Shown here: positions 42,850 to 51,220 of the stretch, piece after piece | Numbering within the stretch: the first letter of the stretch is position 1 | Layout of the letters: each line of letters begins with the position of its first letter | DNA from: Wandonia haliotis | GTDB lineage: Bacteria > Bacteroidota > Bacteroidia > Flavobacteriales_D > Crocinitomicaceae | Reading direction: 5' to 3' | Length of the DNA stretch: 64,000 nt | Assembly: GCF_039523435.1 (NCBI RefSeq) | Contig: NZ_BAAAFH010000011.1 | Span: 1-64,000 of the forward strand | The notes under the pieces: generated by a model | The model's database searches: none | What the model saw: the letters and a program-made list of their open reading frames with translations, nothing else | Told to the model about the DNA's origin: nothing | Made by a program: the position numbers and the translations under genes

Positions 42850-44133
42850 TTAATTCTCATTAACTATAATATCATCTACTTGCCAAGTTGCAGCTGAGTT
42901 TGGAGTAGAACTGGTGTATTTGAAAGCAAAATAAACAGAACTATTCCCCATGAATTGACTCAGCTGAATTAATCCTGAAGGAGTCCAGCTGAAACTACCC
43001 GGAGACCAGGTTGCATAGCTGGTATAATTTACCCATGTTCCATTTGTAGAAGGATCACTGGTACCATCATAGTCTGTTGAAATCATTAACTGAAGCGCTG
43101 GACCGTTATAGTTCTTAGACGATTTAAATTGCAGTCCCGGAGCAGAAGCCTGAGATAAATCTACAGCCGGAGAAATCATCCATACCTCGGTTGTGTTTGT
43201 AGAACCGTTCTGATAACCACTAATAACCGCATAGTGATTCCCGGAAGATCCCTGATCAGAGATGTACCAGTTGATTCCTGCTTGCGGGGTGCTGGTTACC
43301 ACATAGTTGATCCATCCTCCGGAAGTAATTGATTCATCCGAGAAGTTTTTAAACAAGTAAGAATCAAATGGGTTTGCCGTACAACGGTTTCCATTCATGT
43401 TAATTTCAGATGGTTTACGGATGTACAATTGTTTGTCGTTATTGAAGACACCTACCACACAAACGATGGAACCATTTCCCTGAGCGACCATTTCGTCAGC
43501 GAAATCAGCATAACCGCTTGTTCTTACAAGTGCAGAGTGAGTTTCATCGCAATCAATCAAGGTGCGATTCTGAGTTTGTTGCGTAATGGCATTTGCATAC
43601 GTATTGTTTAGTTCTGAACCGCTAAACTCAACATTATTGATACGAACCAGTTTTGCCTGATAATCTCCGTTAACAATATCAGCAAGTGTTACATCTTCCG
43701 GAGCGATGTGTTTTCCGGTCGCTTGCTTAATTATGTTCTTATCAATATCAACTGAATCCAACTGCAACATTCCGTTATAACTTGAAAGGGTAGTTCCTTT
43801 TAGTGCAATTCTAACAGAATCTCCTTCATAAAGTCCTCCGGAAAACAGTGTTCTCAGAACGATTGCTCCCGTAGGATCCTGTACATAGGCATTTTTATAA
43901 ATGTTTCCGTTTTGATCATCCATCGTGACATTCGCATAGATAGAATAGTCTTTATCAAATCGGATAGGAACATTTCCTCCTGCGGCAAATGTATCACGCA
44001 GGTCCTGAAGTGTTAGTAAATGTCCAACAGGGATTTCCTGTACAGGAGGTGAATCAAATTCTTTCTTCACACATGATGCAGCAGTCAATACAAGTGTAGC
44101 TGCAAGAACGGGTAATTTTATTTTATTTTTCAT
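42850..44133 (-). CDS. Lipoprotein with DUF5689-like domain and choice-of-anchor J domain
   Basis: The 427-residue protein has a lipobox (TAASCVKK, Cys at about 21) for anchoring. Residues about 35-250 resemble DUF5689, an OB-like domain (LLTLQDLRDTFAAGGN, YSIYANVTMDDQNGNIYKNA, GDSVRIALKGTTLSSYNGML, AKLVRINNVEFSG). Residues about 255-427 form one choice-of-anchor J beta-sandwich similar to those in the next gene (VWMISPAVDLSQASAPGLQF, VYFAFKYTSSTPNSAATWQV). It lies 18 bp after the TonB-dependent receptor gene and 12 bp before the secreted partner. It is probably the surface lipoprotein of an uptake complex. Confidence 0.85.
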   Translation of the reverse strand: MKNKIKLPVLAATLVLTAASCVKKEFDSPPVQEIPVGHLLTLQDLRDTFAAGGNVPIRFDKDYSIYANVTMDDQNGNIYKNAYVQDPTGAIVLRTLFSGGLYEGDSVRIALKGTTLSSYNGMLQLDSVDIDKNIIKQATGKHIAPEDVTLADIVNGDYQAKLVRINNVEFSGSELNNTYANAITQQTQNRTLIDCDETHSALVRTSGYADFADEMVAQGNGSIVCVVGVFNNDKQLYIRKPSEINMNGNRCTANPFDSYLFKNFSDESITSGGWINYVVTSTPQAGINWYISDQGSSGNHYAVISGYQNGSTNTTEVWMISPAVDLSQASAPGLQFKSSKNYNGPALQLMISTDYDGTSDPSTNGTWVNYTSYATWSPGSFSWTPSGLIQLSQFMGNSSVYFAFKYTSSTPNSAATWQVDDIIVNEN

Positions 44134-44151
44134 ACGGATAAAATTCTAAGA

Positions 44152-46692
44152 TTAAAAGCTAAAGCTTACCATCGCAAAGAAGGTAATTCCAAACATATAA
44201 GCATATTTAGGTGGGAAACGATCAATGTCATTCGACATGTAACGAAGTTGTTCATATCCACCGGTCTTAAATTTGGTATTATTCAATAGGTTACTGATAC
44301 TCAGATTTACATTAATATACTGACCACCTTTTAAGCGCCATGATTTTCCACCATACAGGTCAACTGTTATACCTCTGTCAAGTCGAGTCTGATCTAAAAT
44401 CTGATTCCATTGAGGATCGGATGTTACATAGCCTTCAACAGCTTCTTCTGTTCTTCTGTCCGGGTTTGGATCCAGATAGATGTGATCAAAATAGTTAACA
44501 TTGAATCCGGCAAACCAATATTTTGGAGAGTTGTACTTCAAACCAATTGCGGCTGCCGTTTGCGGCATTCCTCCGACACGGTAATTTTTTAAGTAAACGG
44601 TTCTGTTCTCAGCAACAAGTTCTGAATTATTATCACGGGAAATCGTAGCGGTTGGACGAGAGTTGTAAATGCTTTCTCCATGTGCAAGAACTCCTGTCAT
44701 TGTAAAGGTAGGAGTCATGTTCCACTCAATACCTAATTCAAGTCCCATGTGACGAGTGTTAACACCCGTCATAGCATAGTTAACAAGTGTATTATATTCA
44801 TCGTGATAGAAAGAACGCATCCAAACCTGATCTTTTATTTCCGTATAATACAAAGTAAAACGGGTTTTTAATTTGGAGTAACGGATGTTATAGTTCAAAT
44901 CAGCTGTCATAAGCTTCTCATTTGTCAGACCATTAACAAAGTCATTACGGGTACGGGCAGAAATAAAAGCATTTCTAGCCTGAGGAGCACGCGTTAAATA
45001 AGCTCCGTTTAGACTCAGATAGTGTCTTCCCGTAATTTTATACGTAGCACCTCCCTTAACCCCAAAGTTATCGAATTTTTTCTTTTCGGAATCACCCAAT
45101 GAGTTGTCAGGGAATCGTCCGTTTCTTACGTTACCAGTTCTCCAAAGAGAGGTGTGCGAATAACTTCCTGTAAGATAAACATTCACCTTTTTAAAATCAT
45201 GCTCTACTTGAGCAAACACATCCTGTTTGTTGACGTGAATGTCGTAGTCATGTCCGAAACGTTCTCCTTCTTTTACAAGACGGTTCGGATTATCGATGTC
45301 ATTTTGAGATGCTTCCGGATCATCAAGATCTCTTTCGGCAAACTGGTCAACATCAACCCAAAACTCTCCACCTAACAGATCCTGCACTACGCGGAAATTC
45401 TTACTGGTATAAAAGTTCGCTGTATATCCGGCTGTGAAATTCGTTTTTTCAGTAAACTTCTTTTCAAATACAGAGTTGAAACCATACTGAATGTGATCGT
45501 TACGCATTTCTTCAAGAATATATTTTGAACGCAATCCGGTTACATTATTTCCGGGAGTACCATTCACATTCTCAATGGTAGAAATATTCTTGTAATTGGC
45601 ATTATACATTCCATCCCAATTTACCTGTCTGTAATTCTCATCTGTCATCCAGCTATTGGTAACCTGATTGAACAAATCACTTCCGGGATCCTGATAACTT
45701 GGTAGATAGCGATAATAATCCGGACGAGGGTCACGGGCTTCGTACCAGTTTAAACGTGTTACCCCGTTTCGTCCTCCTGAAACATACGCTGTTGTTGTAA
45801 GTTTCATCGTCTTGTTCATATCCCAGTAATGAGAAAGCATTCCCGTAGGAATATGGCTTTTACGAACACGTGAATTGCGTTTTTCGCCATCCTGATATCC
45901 CCAGTTGGGATTGTAGTAATTATTGTCTGACAAATCGTAAGCTTCCTGAACAACTAAAGACTGTAAACCTCTGTATGAAGGTGCTCCGAAACCGGTTAGA
46001 CCGATTGTATGTTTTTTATTGATTCGCTTTTCGATAGCCAGATAGTAAGCCCAGGCATCAAAACTTGTTCCGTCAATATATCCTTCCGAAGCCCACCTTC
46101 TTGAAGCAGAGGCAGCAATGGCCCATCCGTTTTTCATCATTCCGGTTCCATGAGAAACCATAACTCGGTGATGGTAAGCACGGTTCGTTCCGGCGTAAGA
46201 AACTTTGGTTCCTTTTCTCATAGAGGATGCCCGTGCAGAGATTGAACTATAACCACCTATTCCCTGAAACATAGAGCGGGAAGGAGTAAGACCTGTCTGA
46301 ACGTCCATGTAACGGGTAACATCATTCAAACCACCCCACATAGCCCATATAGCACGCCCCGTTTCCATATCGTTCATAGGAATACCGTTAATAAGAACAG
46401 TGGTATTCATTCCATCATATCCTCTGATACGGAAGCGAGCAGGTCCAAAGCTAAATCCTGCAGTTGATGTAAAAATGTCGCGTGATGATTGTAATAGTCC
46501 GGCAATATCCTGTGTACCCATGTCCGACTCTCCGTCGTCGTCTCCAAGATTAAATACAGGAAGCCTGGTTTCTGTAATGGTATTTGACGTATCTTTAGGT
46601 AGGGAAAGGGAGTCGGGTTCTGTTTGCCCCCATATACCAAAGCTTGTTAAGAAAAACGCAGCAGACAGCGTTTGACAGTAAATTTTATTCAT
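44152..46692 (-). CDS. TonB-dependent outer-membrane receptor
   Basis: The protein of about 846 residues (from the ATG at 46692, giving the signal peptide MNKIYCQTLSAAFFLTSFGI) has a plug domain (SSRDIFTSTAGFSFGPARFR, IRGYDGMNTTVLINGIPMND) and a long beta-barrel with many aromatic strand ends; it closes with FGITFFAMVSFSF, an aromatic C-terminal strand. No CarboxypepD_reg domain and no SusD partner are seen. It imports a bulky substrate in exchange for TonB energy. It heads an operon with a DUF5689-like lipoprotein and a secreted OB-like protein and faces an EEP-nuclease operon, which suggests a nucleic-acid-derived substrate. Confidence 0.88.
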   Translation of the reverse strand: MNKIYCQTLSAAFFLTSFGIWGQTEPDSLSLPKDTSNTITETRLPVFNLGDDDGESDMGTQDIAGLLQSSRDIFTSTAGFSFGPARFRIRGYDGMNTTVLINGIPMNDMETGRAIWAMWGGLNDVTRYMDVQTGLTPSRSMFQGIGGYSSISARASSMRKGTKVSYAGTNRAYHHRVMVSHGTGMMKNGWAIAASASRRWASEGYIDGTSFDAWAYYLAIEKRINKKHTIGLTGFGAPSYRGLQSLVVQEAYDLSDNNYYNPNWGYQDGEKRNSRVRKSHIPTGMLSHYWDMNKTMKLTTTAYVSGGRNGVTRLNWYEARDPRPDYYRYLPSYQDPGSDLFNQVTNSWMTDENYRQVNWDGMYNANYKNISTIENVNGTPGNNVTGLRSKYILEEMRNDHIQYGFNSVFEKKFTEKTNFTAGYTANFYTSKNFRVVQDLLGGEFWVDVDQFAERDLDDPEASQNDIDNPNRLVKEGERFGHDYDIHVNKQDVFAQVEHDFKKVNVYLTGSYSHTSLWRTGNVRNGRFPDNSLGDSEKKKFDNFGVKGGATYKITGRHYLSLNGAYLTRAPQARNAFISARTRNDFVNGLTNEKLMTADLNYNIRYSKLKTRFTLYYTEIKDQVWMRSFYHDEYNTLVNYAMTGVNTRHMGLELGIEWNMTPTFTMTGVLAHGESIYNSRPTATISRDNNSELVAENRTVYLKNYRVGGMPQTAAAIGLKYNSPKYWFAGFNVNYFDHIYLDPNPDRRTEEAVEGYVTSDPQWNQILDQTRLDRGITVDLYGGKSWRLKGGQYINVNLSISNLLNNTKFKTGGYEQLRYMSNDIDRFPPKYAYMFGITFFAMVSFSF

Positions 46693-46795
46693 TCTGCACA
46701 ATTCAATTTGTGGCAAAATTAACAGGTTCCCCTGAGATATTTTAAGAAATTTTGGTATTTAACGTTTTAATAATGTCCATAACTTGACAAATCCC

Positions 46796-46803
46796 TATCT
46801 TCG
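46796..46803 (+). promoter_or_regulatory. Possible -7 box of the nuclease/nucleotidase operon
   Basis: TATCTTCG differs from TAnnTTTG at one base and lies 53 bp upstream of the chosen start at 46850. A TTGAC 8 bp before it is too close to be a normal -33 box. Confidence 0.3.
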
Positions 46804-46849
46804 CGGAGTAGAATTTTTCATTTTCTAAATGTACAGAACCAGGTATTTT

Positions 46850-47905
46850 ATGAGATCATTAAGACAAGCATCCTTATTGTTTACAGCTGTTTTGTGGAGT
46901 TTTTCCGTTAGCTGGTCGCAGGATAAAGATAAGGAGTATTTAGTATCATGTATCGGATTTTATAATGTTGAAAACTTATTTGATACACTCAATTCGGAAA
47001 ATACAATTGATGAGGAGTACACTCCCGAGGGAAAAAACGCCTGGACTTCCGAACGCTACATGGAAAAATTGGACCGTTTGTCGGAGGTGATTTCCCAGTT
47101 GGGAGAGGAGTACTCTCCGGACGGAGTTGCTGTGTTAGGCCTGGCAGAAGTAGAGAATCGTTCTGTAATTGAAGACCTGGTCGCTACAGATCGGTTGAAA
47201 AACAGAAACTACGCTATTGTACATTATGACTCTCCAGACAGAAGGGGTGTGGATGTTGGACTGGTCTATAATCCGAGCTATTTTACTGTCGAAAGCAGTA
47301 GTAGCCATGTTCTTAAAATTGAAGGAATGGATGACTTCTATACCCGGGATCAATTGTTGGTTTCCGGACAGTTTTTAGGAGAGCGTATGCATTTTATTGT
47401 GGGACACTGGCCTTCGAGAAGAGGTGGGGAAAAAAGAAGTTCTCCTTTGAGACAGGCAGCAGCGGATTTGGCCCGATCTATTATTGATTCAATTCAGGTA
47501 GCAGAGAACGGAACGGCGAAGATTGTTCTGATGGGAGATTTGAATGATGATCCAACCAATAAAAGTGTAAAGAATAATCTGAATACATGTGGTGATAAGG
47601 ATGATCTTGAAGAAGGGCAATTGTTCAATGCTTCTATGGGGCATTTCAAGAAAGGAATCGGTACGTTGGCATGGAGAGATACATGGAATCTTTTTGATCA
47701 GATGATTTTAACACCTCAGTTAGTGAACGGAGACTTTAACGGACAGAATTTTTATAAGTTTGTTGTGTTTAATAAACCTTTTTTGATGCAATCTTCAGGA
47801 AGATTCAGAGGGTATCCGTTTCGTAGTTTTGCCGGAGGACAGTATTTAGGAGGGTATGCTGACCATTTCCCGGTTTATACGGTTCTATTAAAAGAAAAAA
47901 AATAA
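46850..47905 (+). CDS. Secreted endonuclease/exonuclease/phosphatase (EEP) family enzyme
   Basis: The protein of about 351 residues begins MRSLRQASLLFTAVLWSFSV, a signal peptide; an ATG seven codons earlier (46829) is also possible. EEP motifs appear: FYNVENLFDT (Asn/Glu), VLGLAEVENRSVIEDL (Glu), IVGHWPSRRGGEKRSSPLRQ (Trp-Pro-Ser-Arg) and LMGDLNDDPTNKS (Asp-x-Asn), followed by the final YADHFPVYTVL (Asp-His). It may be a DNase, RNase or phosphodiesterase acting outside the cytoplasm. It begins a four-gene operon (EEP, PLD-like, two halves of a 5'-nucleotidase). Confidence 0.88.
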   Translation: MRSLRQASLLFTAVLWSFSVSWSQDKDKEYLVSCIGFYNVENLFDTLNSENTIDEEYTPEGKNAWTSERYMEKLDRLSEVISQLGEEYSPDGVAVLGLAEVENRSVIEDLVATDRLKNRNYAIVHYDSPDRRGVDVGLVYNPSYFTVESSSSHVLKIEGMDDFYTRDQLLVSGQFLGERMHFIVGHWPSRRGGEKRSSPLRQAAADLARSIIDSIQVAENGTAKIVLMGDLNDDPTNKSVKNNLNTCGDKDDLEEGQLFNASMGHFKKGIGTLAWRDTWNLFDQMILTPQLVNGDFNGQNFYKFVVFNKPFLMQSSGRFRGYPFRSFAGGQYLGGYADHFPVYTVLLKEKK

Positions 47906-47909
47906 AGAT

Positions 47910-49559
47910 TTGAGACAAATTATCTTAGTTGCAGGTATCGCTTTTTCAGCTGTTACCAATGTTTTTTATTCCCAGATTATTAATTCGGAAATAGAGGTTT
48001 CCAATATTACAACTGATGGATTGACAATCAGTTGGGACAACGCACAAAATGCTGCTTCCTATTTGAAATATGGATACACCCGAAACCTTGAACAGGGACA
48101 GCTAAATGGAGGGACAACACTTTCTCCTGAATTTCAGATTTCCGGAGCAGGTGATGCACGTTTGATTTATGTACAGGCAATTGCAGATAATGGTTCTGTT
48201 ACAGATGAAGGAGATACGTTGGTATTTATAACGGCTTCGGAGTCTAGCGGTGAAATCAGAACCTATTTTACAAAAAGTGTCAATACTTCGTATGCAAATA
48301 GTGTATCTAATGAAGCTATTCAGTTGAATAATCTGATAGATGACACTTTGATAGCATACATCAACAGAGTGGAAGAATCATTGGATATCGCTATCTATAA
48401 CTTATCATCAGCGTCCGGTATTTCTAATATCGCCGGGGCCATTAACGCGGCTTATTCAAGAGGGGTACGGGTGCGTATTATCTATAACGAAGATACGGGA
48501 AATACAGGAATTGCACAATTGAATTCTTCTATTCCGACATTAGAAAGCCCAGTACCACAGTGGCCGGATGGACATGGTATTATGCATAACAAGTTCGTGA
48601 TTTTTGATGCAGAATCTGCTGATCCGAATAAACCCATTCTTTGGACCGGATCAACCAATTTTACATCACAGCAAATCAATACGGATGCGAATAATGTAAT
48701 TATAGTTCAGGATCAGGCATTAGCTAGAACGTATCAACTGGAGTTTGAAGAGATGTGGGGGGGAAGCGGTGCTAATCCTACTATTTCTGCTTCTCGTTTC
48801 GGACCGGATAAAAAAGACAATACACCTCATGTCCTTTCAATAGCCGGAAAACGTGTTGAAAGTTATTTTAGCCCTTCGGATCAGGTAAATCAACGAATTA
48901 TCCAGGCTGTAAATGATGCACAGGGAGATTTGTGTATTAACACAATGTTAATCACCCGGGATGATATCGCAAATGCGATTGTGTATCGTAAGGCAATGGG
49001 GCTGGATATACGTGTTTTAGTGAATAGTCAGGGAGAAACAACGGTTTGGGATCAACTGGAGTCCTCTTTGGGGGTAAGATTGGCGAACTATTCAACGGTT
49101 ACTGGCGTATTGCACCATAAATTGTTAATTGCCGGAGCCGTTTCCAATATGAATCCGTTTGTTTTGACAGGTTCGCACAATTGGTCTACTTCTGCAGAAT
49201 CACGTAATGATGAGAATACGTTGATCGTATTTGATGAAGATGTTGTAAACAGGTACTATCAGGAGTTTATGGGGCGTTTTGGTCCGATTGCTTCAACAGA
49301 TGAATTAACCGTTGAAGACGACAATATCCGGATATTTCCGAACCCTTCTCAGGGAAATGTCTTTATTGTGAATGAAGGGAATACAGCCATAACCTCCGTT
49401 TCTGTGTATACTCCTTCTGGAAAGAAAGTATATGAAGAAAAACCATCTCCTGAAAGTGAATTACATGAGTTACGTTTAGCTGATTTGGCAGGAGGAATAT
49501 ATTTCGTTGAAATTAAAAGTGGATCTCATTTAAAAACGGTGAAAATTGTTCTTGAGTAA
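47910..49559 (+). CDS. Secreted phospholipase D-like protein with T9SS type-A sorting domain
   Basis: The 549-residue protein starts at a TTG only 4 bp after the previous stop and has a signal peptide (RQIILVAGIAFSAVTNVFYS). Residues about 25-115 look like a fibronectin-III domain (ISWDNAQNAASYLKYGYT). Two HKD sites form the active centre: HGIMHNKFVIFD with TGSTN, and GVLHHKLLIAG with TGSHNWS. The C-terminus (IFPNPSQGNVFIVNEGNTAI to KTVKIVLE) is the sorting signal. Family members include phospholipases and Nuc-type nucleases; next to EEP and 5'-nucleotidase genes, a nuclease role is at least as likely. Confidence 0.88.
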   Translation: MRQIILVAGIAFSAVTNVFYSQIINSEIEVSNITTDGLTISWDNAQNAASYLKYGYTRNLEQGQLNGGTTLSPEFQISGAGDARLIYVQAIADNGSVTDEGDTLVFITASESSGEIRTYFTKSVNTSYANSVSNEAIQLNNLIDDTLIAYINRVEESLDIAIYNLSSASGISNIAGAINAAYSRGVRVRIIYNEDTGNTGIAQLNSSIPTLESPVPQWPDGHGIMHNKFVIFDAESADPNKPILWTGSTNFTSQQINTDANNVIIVQDQALARTYQLEFEEMWGGSGANPTISASRFGPDKKDNTPHVLSIAGKRVESYFSPSDQVNQRIIQAVNDAQGDLCINTMLITRDDIANAIVYRKAMGLDIRVLVNSQGETTVWDQLESSLGVRLANYSTVTGVLHHKLLIAGAVSNMNPFVLTGSHNWSTSAESRNDENTLIVFDEDVVNRYYQEFMGRFGPIASTDELTVEDDNIRIFPNPSQGNVFIVNEGNTAITSVSVYTPSGKKVYEEKPSPESELHELRLADLAGGIYFVEIKSGSHLKTVKIVLE

Positions 49560-50244
49560 GTGGGTTAAAATAGCAGTTGTATTATCGCTTTTTACAGGCT
49601 TTTTTTATTCCTGCCAGCATTCGTATGTCGCATACGAATCAGTTGTTGTGGAAGTTAGTGACAGTTTATCAGGACAAGATAAAATAGAGGAGCTTATCCG
49701 CCCTTATTCTGATCAGTTAAAGAGTAAGATGGGAGAACGATTGGGATACGCAGCATGTGATCATGTAAAAAACCGTCCGGAAGGAAATTTAGGAGATTGG
49801 GTAGCGGATCTTACGTTGGAACGAGCAACAGTAGATTTTAGAGATTCGGGAGAGGTAAAACTAATTGCTTTGTTTAATCATGGTGGTTTACGTGCTCCGA
49901 TTGGAAAAGGAGATATTTTGTTGAGTAGTATCTACGAATTGATGCCTTTTGACAATGAAATTGTCTACATACAATTGTTACCGGAACGATGGAAACAGAT
50001 TCATGAGTACCTGAGGCAATCAGGAGGTGAACCAATAGCTGGATTTAGTTATGCAGATAGTTTGTGGAATGATAATTTTTGGGTGGTGACATCTGATTAC
50101 CTGGCGAATGGCGGAGATCGAATGAACTTTTTTAAAGAACCTCTTCAGTCAGTTAAAACCGGGAGACTATTACGAGATGAGATCATTGATTTTGTAAGAG
50201 AAAACGACACTATTTGTGTGCAAATGGACGGGAGATGGCAGTAG
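49546..50244 (+). CDS. 5'-nucleotidase C-terminal-domain lipoprotein (first half of a split enzyme)
   Basis: The 232-residue protein opens at a TTG overlapping the end of the previous gene (a second TTG two codons later is equally good) and has a lipobox-like end to its signal (GFFYSCQHSY). The 5'-nucleotidase C-domain motifs are clear: GYAACDHVKNRPEGNLGDWV, ADLTLERATV, ALFNHGGLRAPIGKGDIL, YELMPFDNEIVYIQLLPER and VVTSDYLANGGDRMNFFKE. This domain binds the nucleotide base and substrate. The catalytic metal-binding domain is encoded by the next gene, so the usual order is reversed and split. Both overlaps suggest tight translational coupling. Confidence 0.88.
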   Translation: MFLSKWVKIAVVLSLFTGFFYSCQHSYVAYESVVVEVSDSLSGQDKIEELIRPYSDQLKSKMGERLGYAACDHVKNRPEGNLGDWVADLTLERATVDFRDSGEVKLIALFNHGGLRAPIGKGDILLSSIYELMPFDNEIVYIQLLPERWKQIHEYLRQSGGEPIAGFSYADSLWNDNFWVVTSDYLANGGDRMNFFKEPLQSVKTGRLLRDEIIDFVRENDTICVQMDGRWQ

Positions 50245-51149
50245 ACAGAAGAGAATTTATCCGAAATACAACTGTTTTCGGGGTAGGGGTATCACTGGCG
50301 CCCGCATTGCTTGCTTCTGCGGGAAGGAGCTATAAAAAACTGACCATCCTTCATACAAATGATACGCACTCAAGAATAGATCCTTTTCCTGCTAATGATA
50401 AAAGGTATGGAAATCGTGGTGGAGTAGTAAGACGAGCAGAGTTAATTCGCCGTATCCGTAATGAAGAGGAGCACATCCTTTTAGTTGACGCAGGAGATGT
50501 TTTCCAGGGGACACCTTATTTCAATCAGTTTAAGGGTGAACTTGAAATGAAAGTTATGCAGCAGATGGGGTATGATGCCATGACAATGGGGAATCATGAT
50601 TTCGACATTGGATTGAATGGTTTTTTGACAGCGTATTCAAATAATGCTACGTTTCCTGTTATCTGCTCTAATTATGATTTCAGTGACACTATTCTGAATG
50701 ATATTACTATTCCACATAAGATTTTTAAAAGAGGAGAGGTAAAGATTGGTGTATTTGGACTGGGTGTTGAATTGAACGGGCTTGTAGGAAAAAAACTGTA
50801 CGAGAATACAAGATATCTGGATCCGGTATCAGTAGCTAATGAAAAAGCAACATTTTTGCGCCACGAAGAAAAATGTGATCTGGTAATCTGCCTTTCTCAT
50901 TTGGGGTACGCTTATAAAACATATAAGATCTCGGATACCTCACTGGCGGAACAAACAGAAAATATTGACTTGATTATTGGTGGACATACACATACTTTTT
51001 TGAGTGAACCGACACAGCTGAAAAACAAAAGAGGAGAGAGTGTACTTGTCAATCAGGTTGGTTTTGGAGGAATTAATCTGGGAAGAATTGATTTTTACTT
51101 CGGAGACGGTGAGCGTAAAGAGCATTCTAAACTGCTTAGAATAGAATAA
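50235..51149 (+). CDS. 5'-nucleotidase catalytic (metallophosphatase) domain protein with Tat-like signal
   Basis: The protein of about 304 residues starts at the ATG 50235 (MAVDRREFIRNTTVFGVGVS), a twin-arginine signal (RREFIRN) followed by a hydrophobic stretch; an ATG seven codons earlier is possible. Metallophosphatase motifs follow: ILHTNDTHSR (Asp, His), LVDAGDVFQG (Asp), TMGNHDFDIG (Asn-His-Asp), ICLSHLG (His) and IGGHTHTFL (His-x-His). With the C-domain protein encoded before it, it should remove phosphate from extracellular nucleotides. The Tat signal implies folding with metal before export. Confidence 0.9.
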   Translation: MAVDRREFIRNTTVFGVGVSLAPALLASAGRSYKKLTILHTNDTHSRIDPFPANDKRYGNRGGVVRRAELIRRIRNEEEHILLVDAGDVFQGTPYFNQFKGELEMKVMQQMGYDAMTMGNHDFDIGLNGFLTAYSNNATFPVICSNYDFSDTILNDITIPHKIFKRGEVKIGVFGLGVELNGLVGKKLYENTRYLDPVSVANEKATFLRHEEKCDLVICLSHLGYAYKTYKISDTSLAEQTENIDLIIGGHTHTFLSEPTQLKNKRGESVLVNQVGFGGINLGRIDFYFGDGERKEHSKLLRIE

Positions 51150-51175
51150 TTTAAAATTCATTTTCAGGACATAAG

Positions 51176-51207
51176 AAAGAGGTCGCTTACAATAAGCGAC
51201 CTCTTTT
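51176..51207. terminator. Intrinsic terminator after the nucleotidase operon
   Basis: AAAGAGGTCGCTTA / TAAGCGACCTCTTT forms a 14-bp stem with a 3-nt loop, ending in T residues. It also suits the convergent peptidase gene, whose stop is 14 bp away. Confidence 0.85.
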
Positions 51208-51220
51208 ATTTCTTGTGTAT

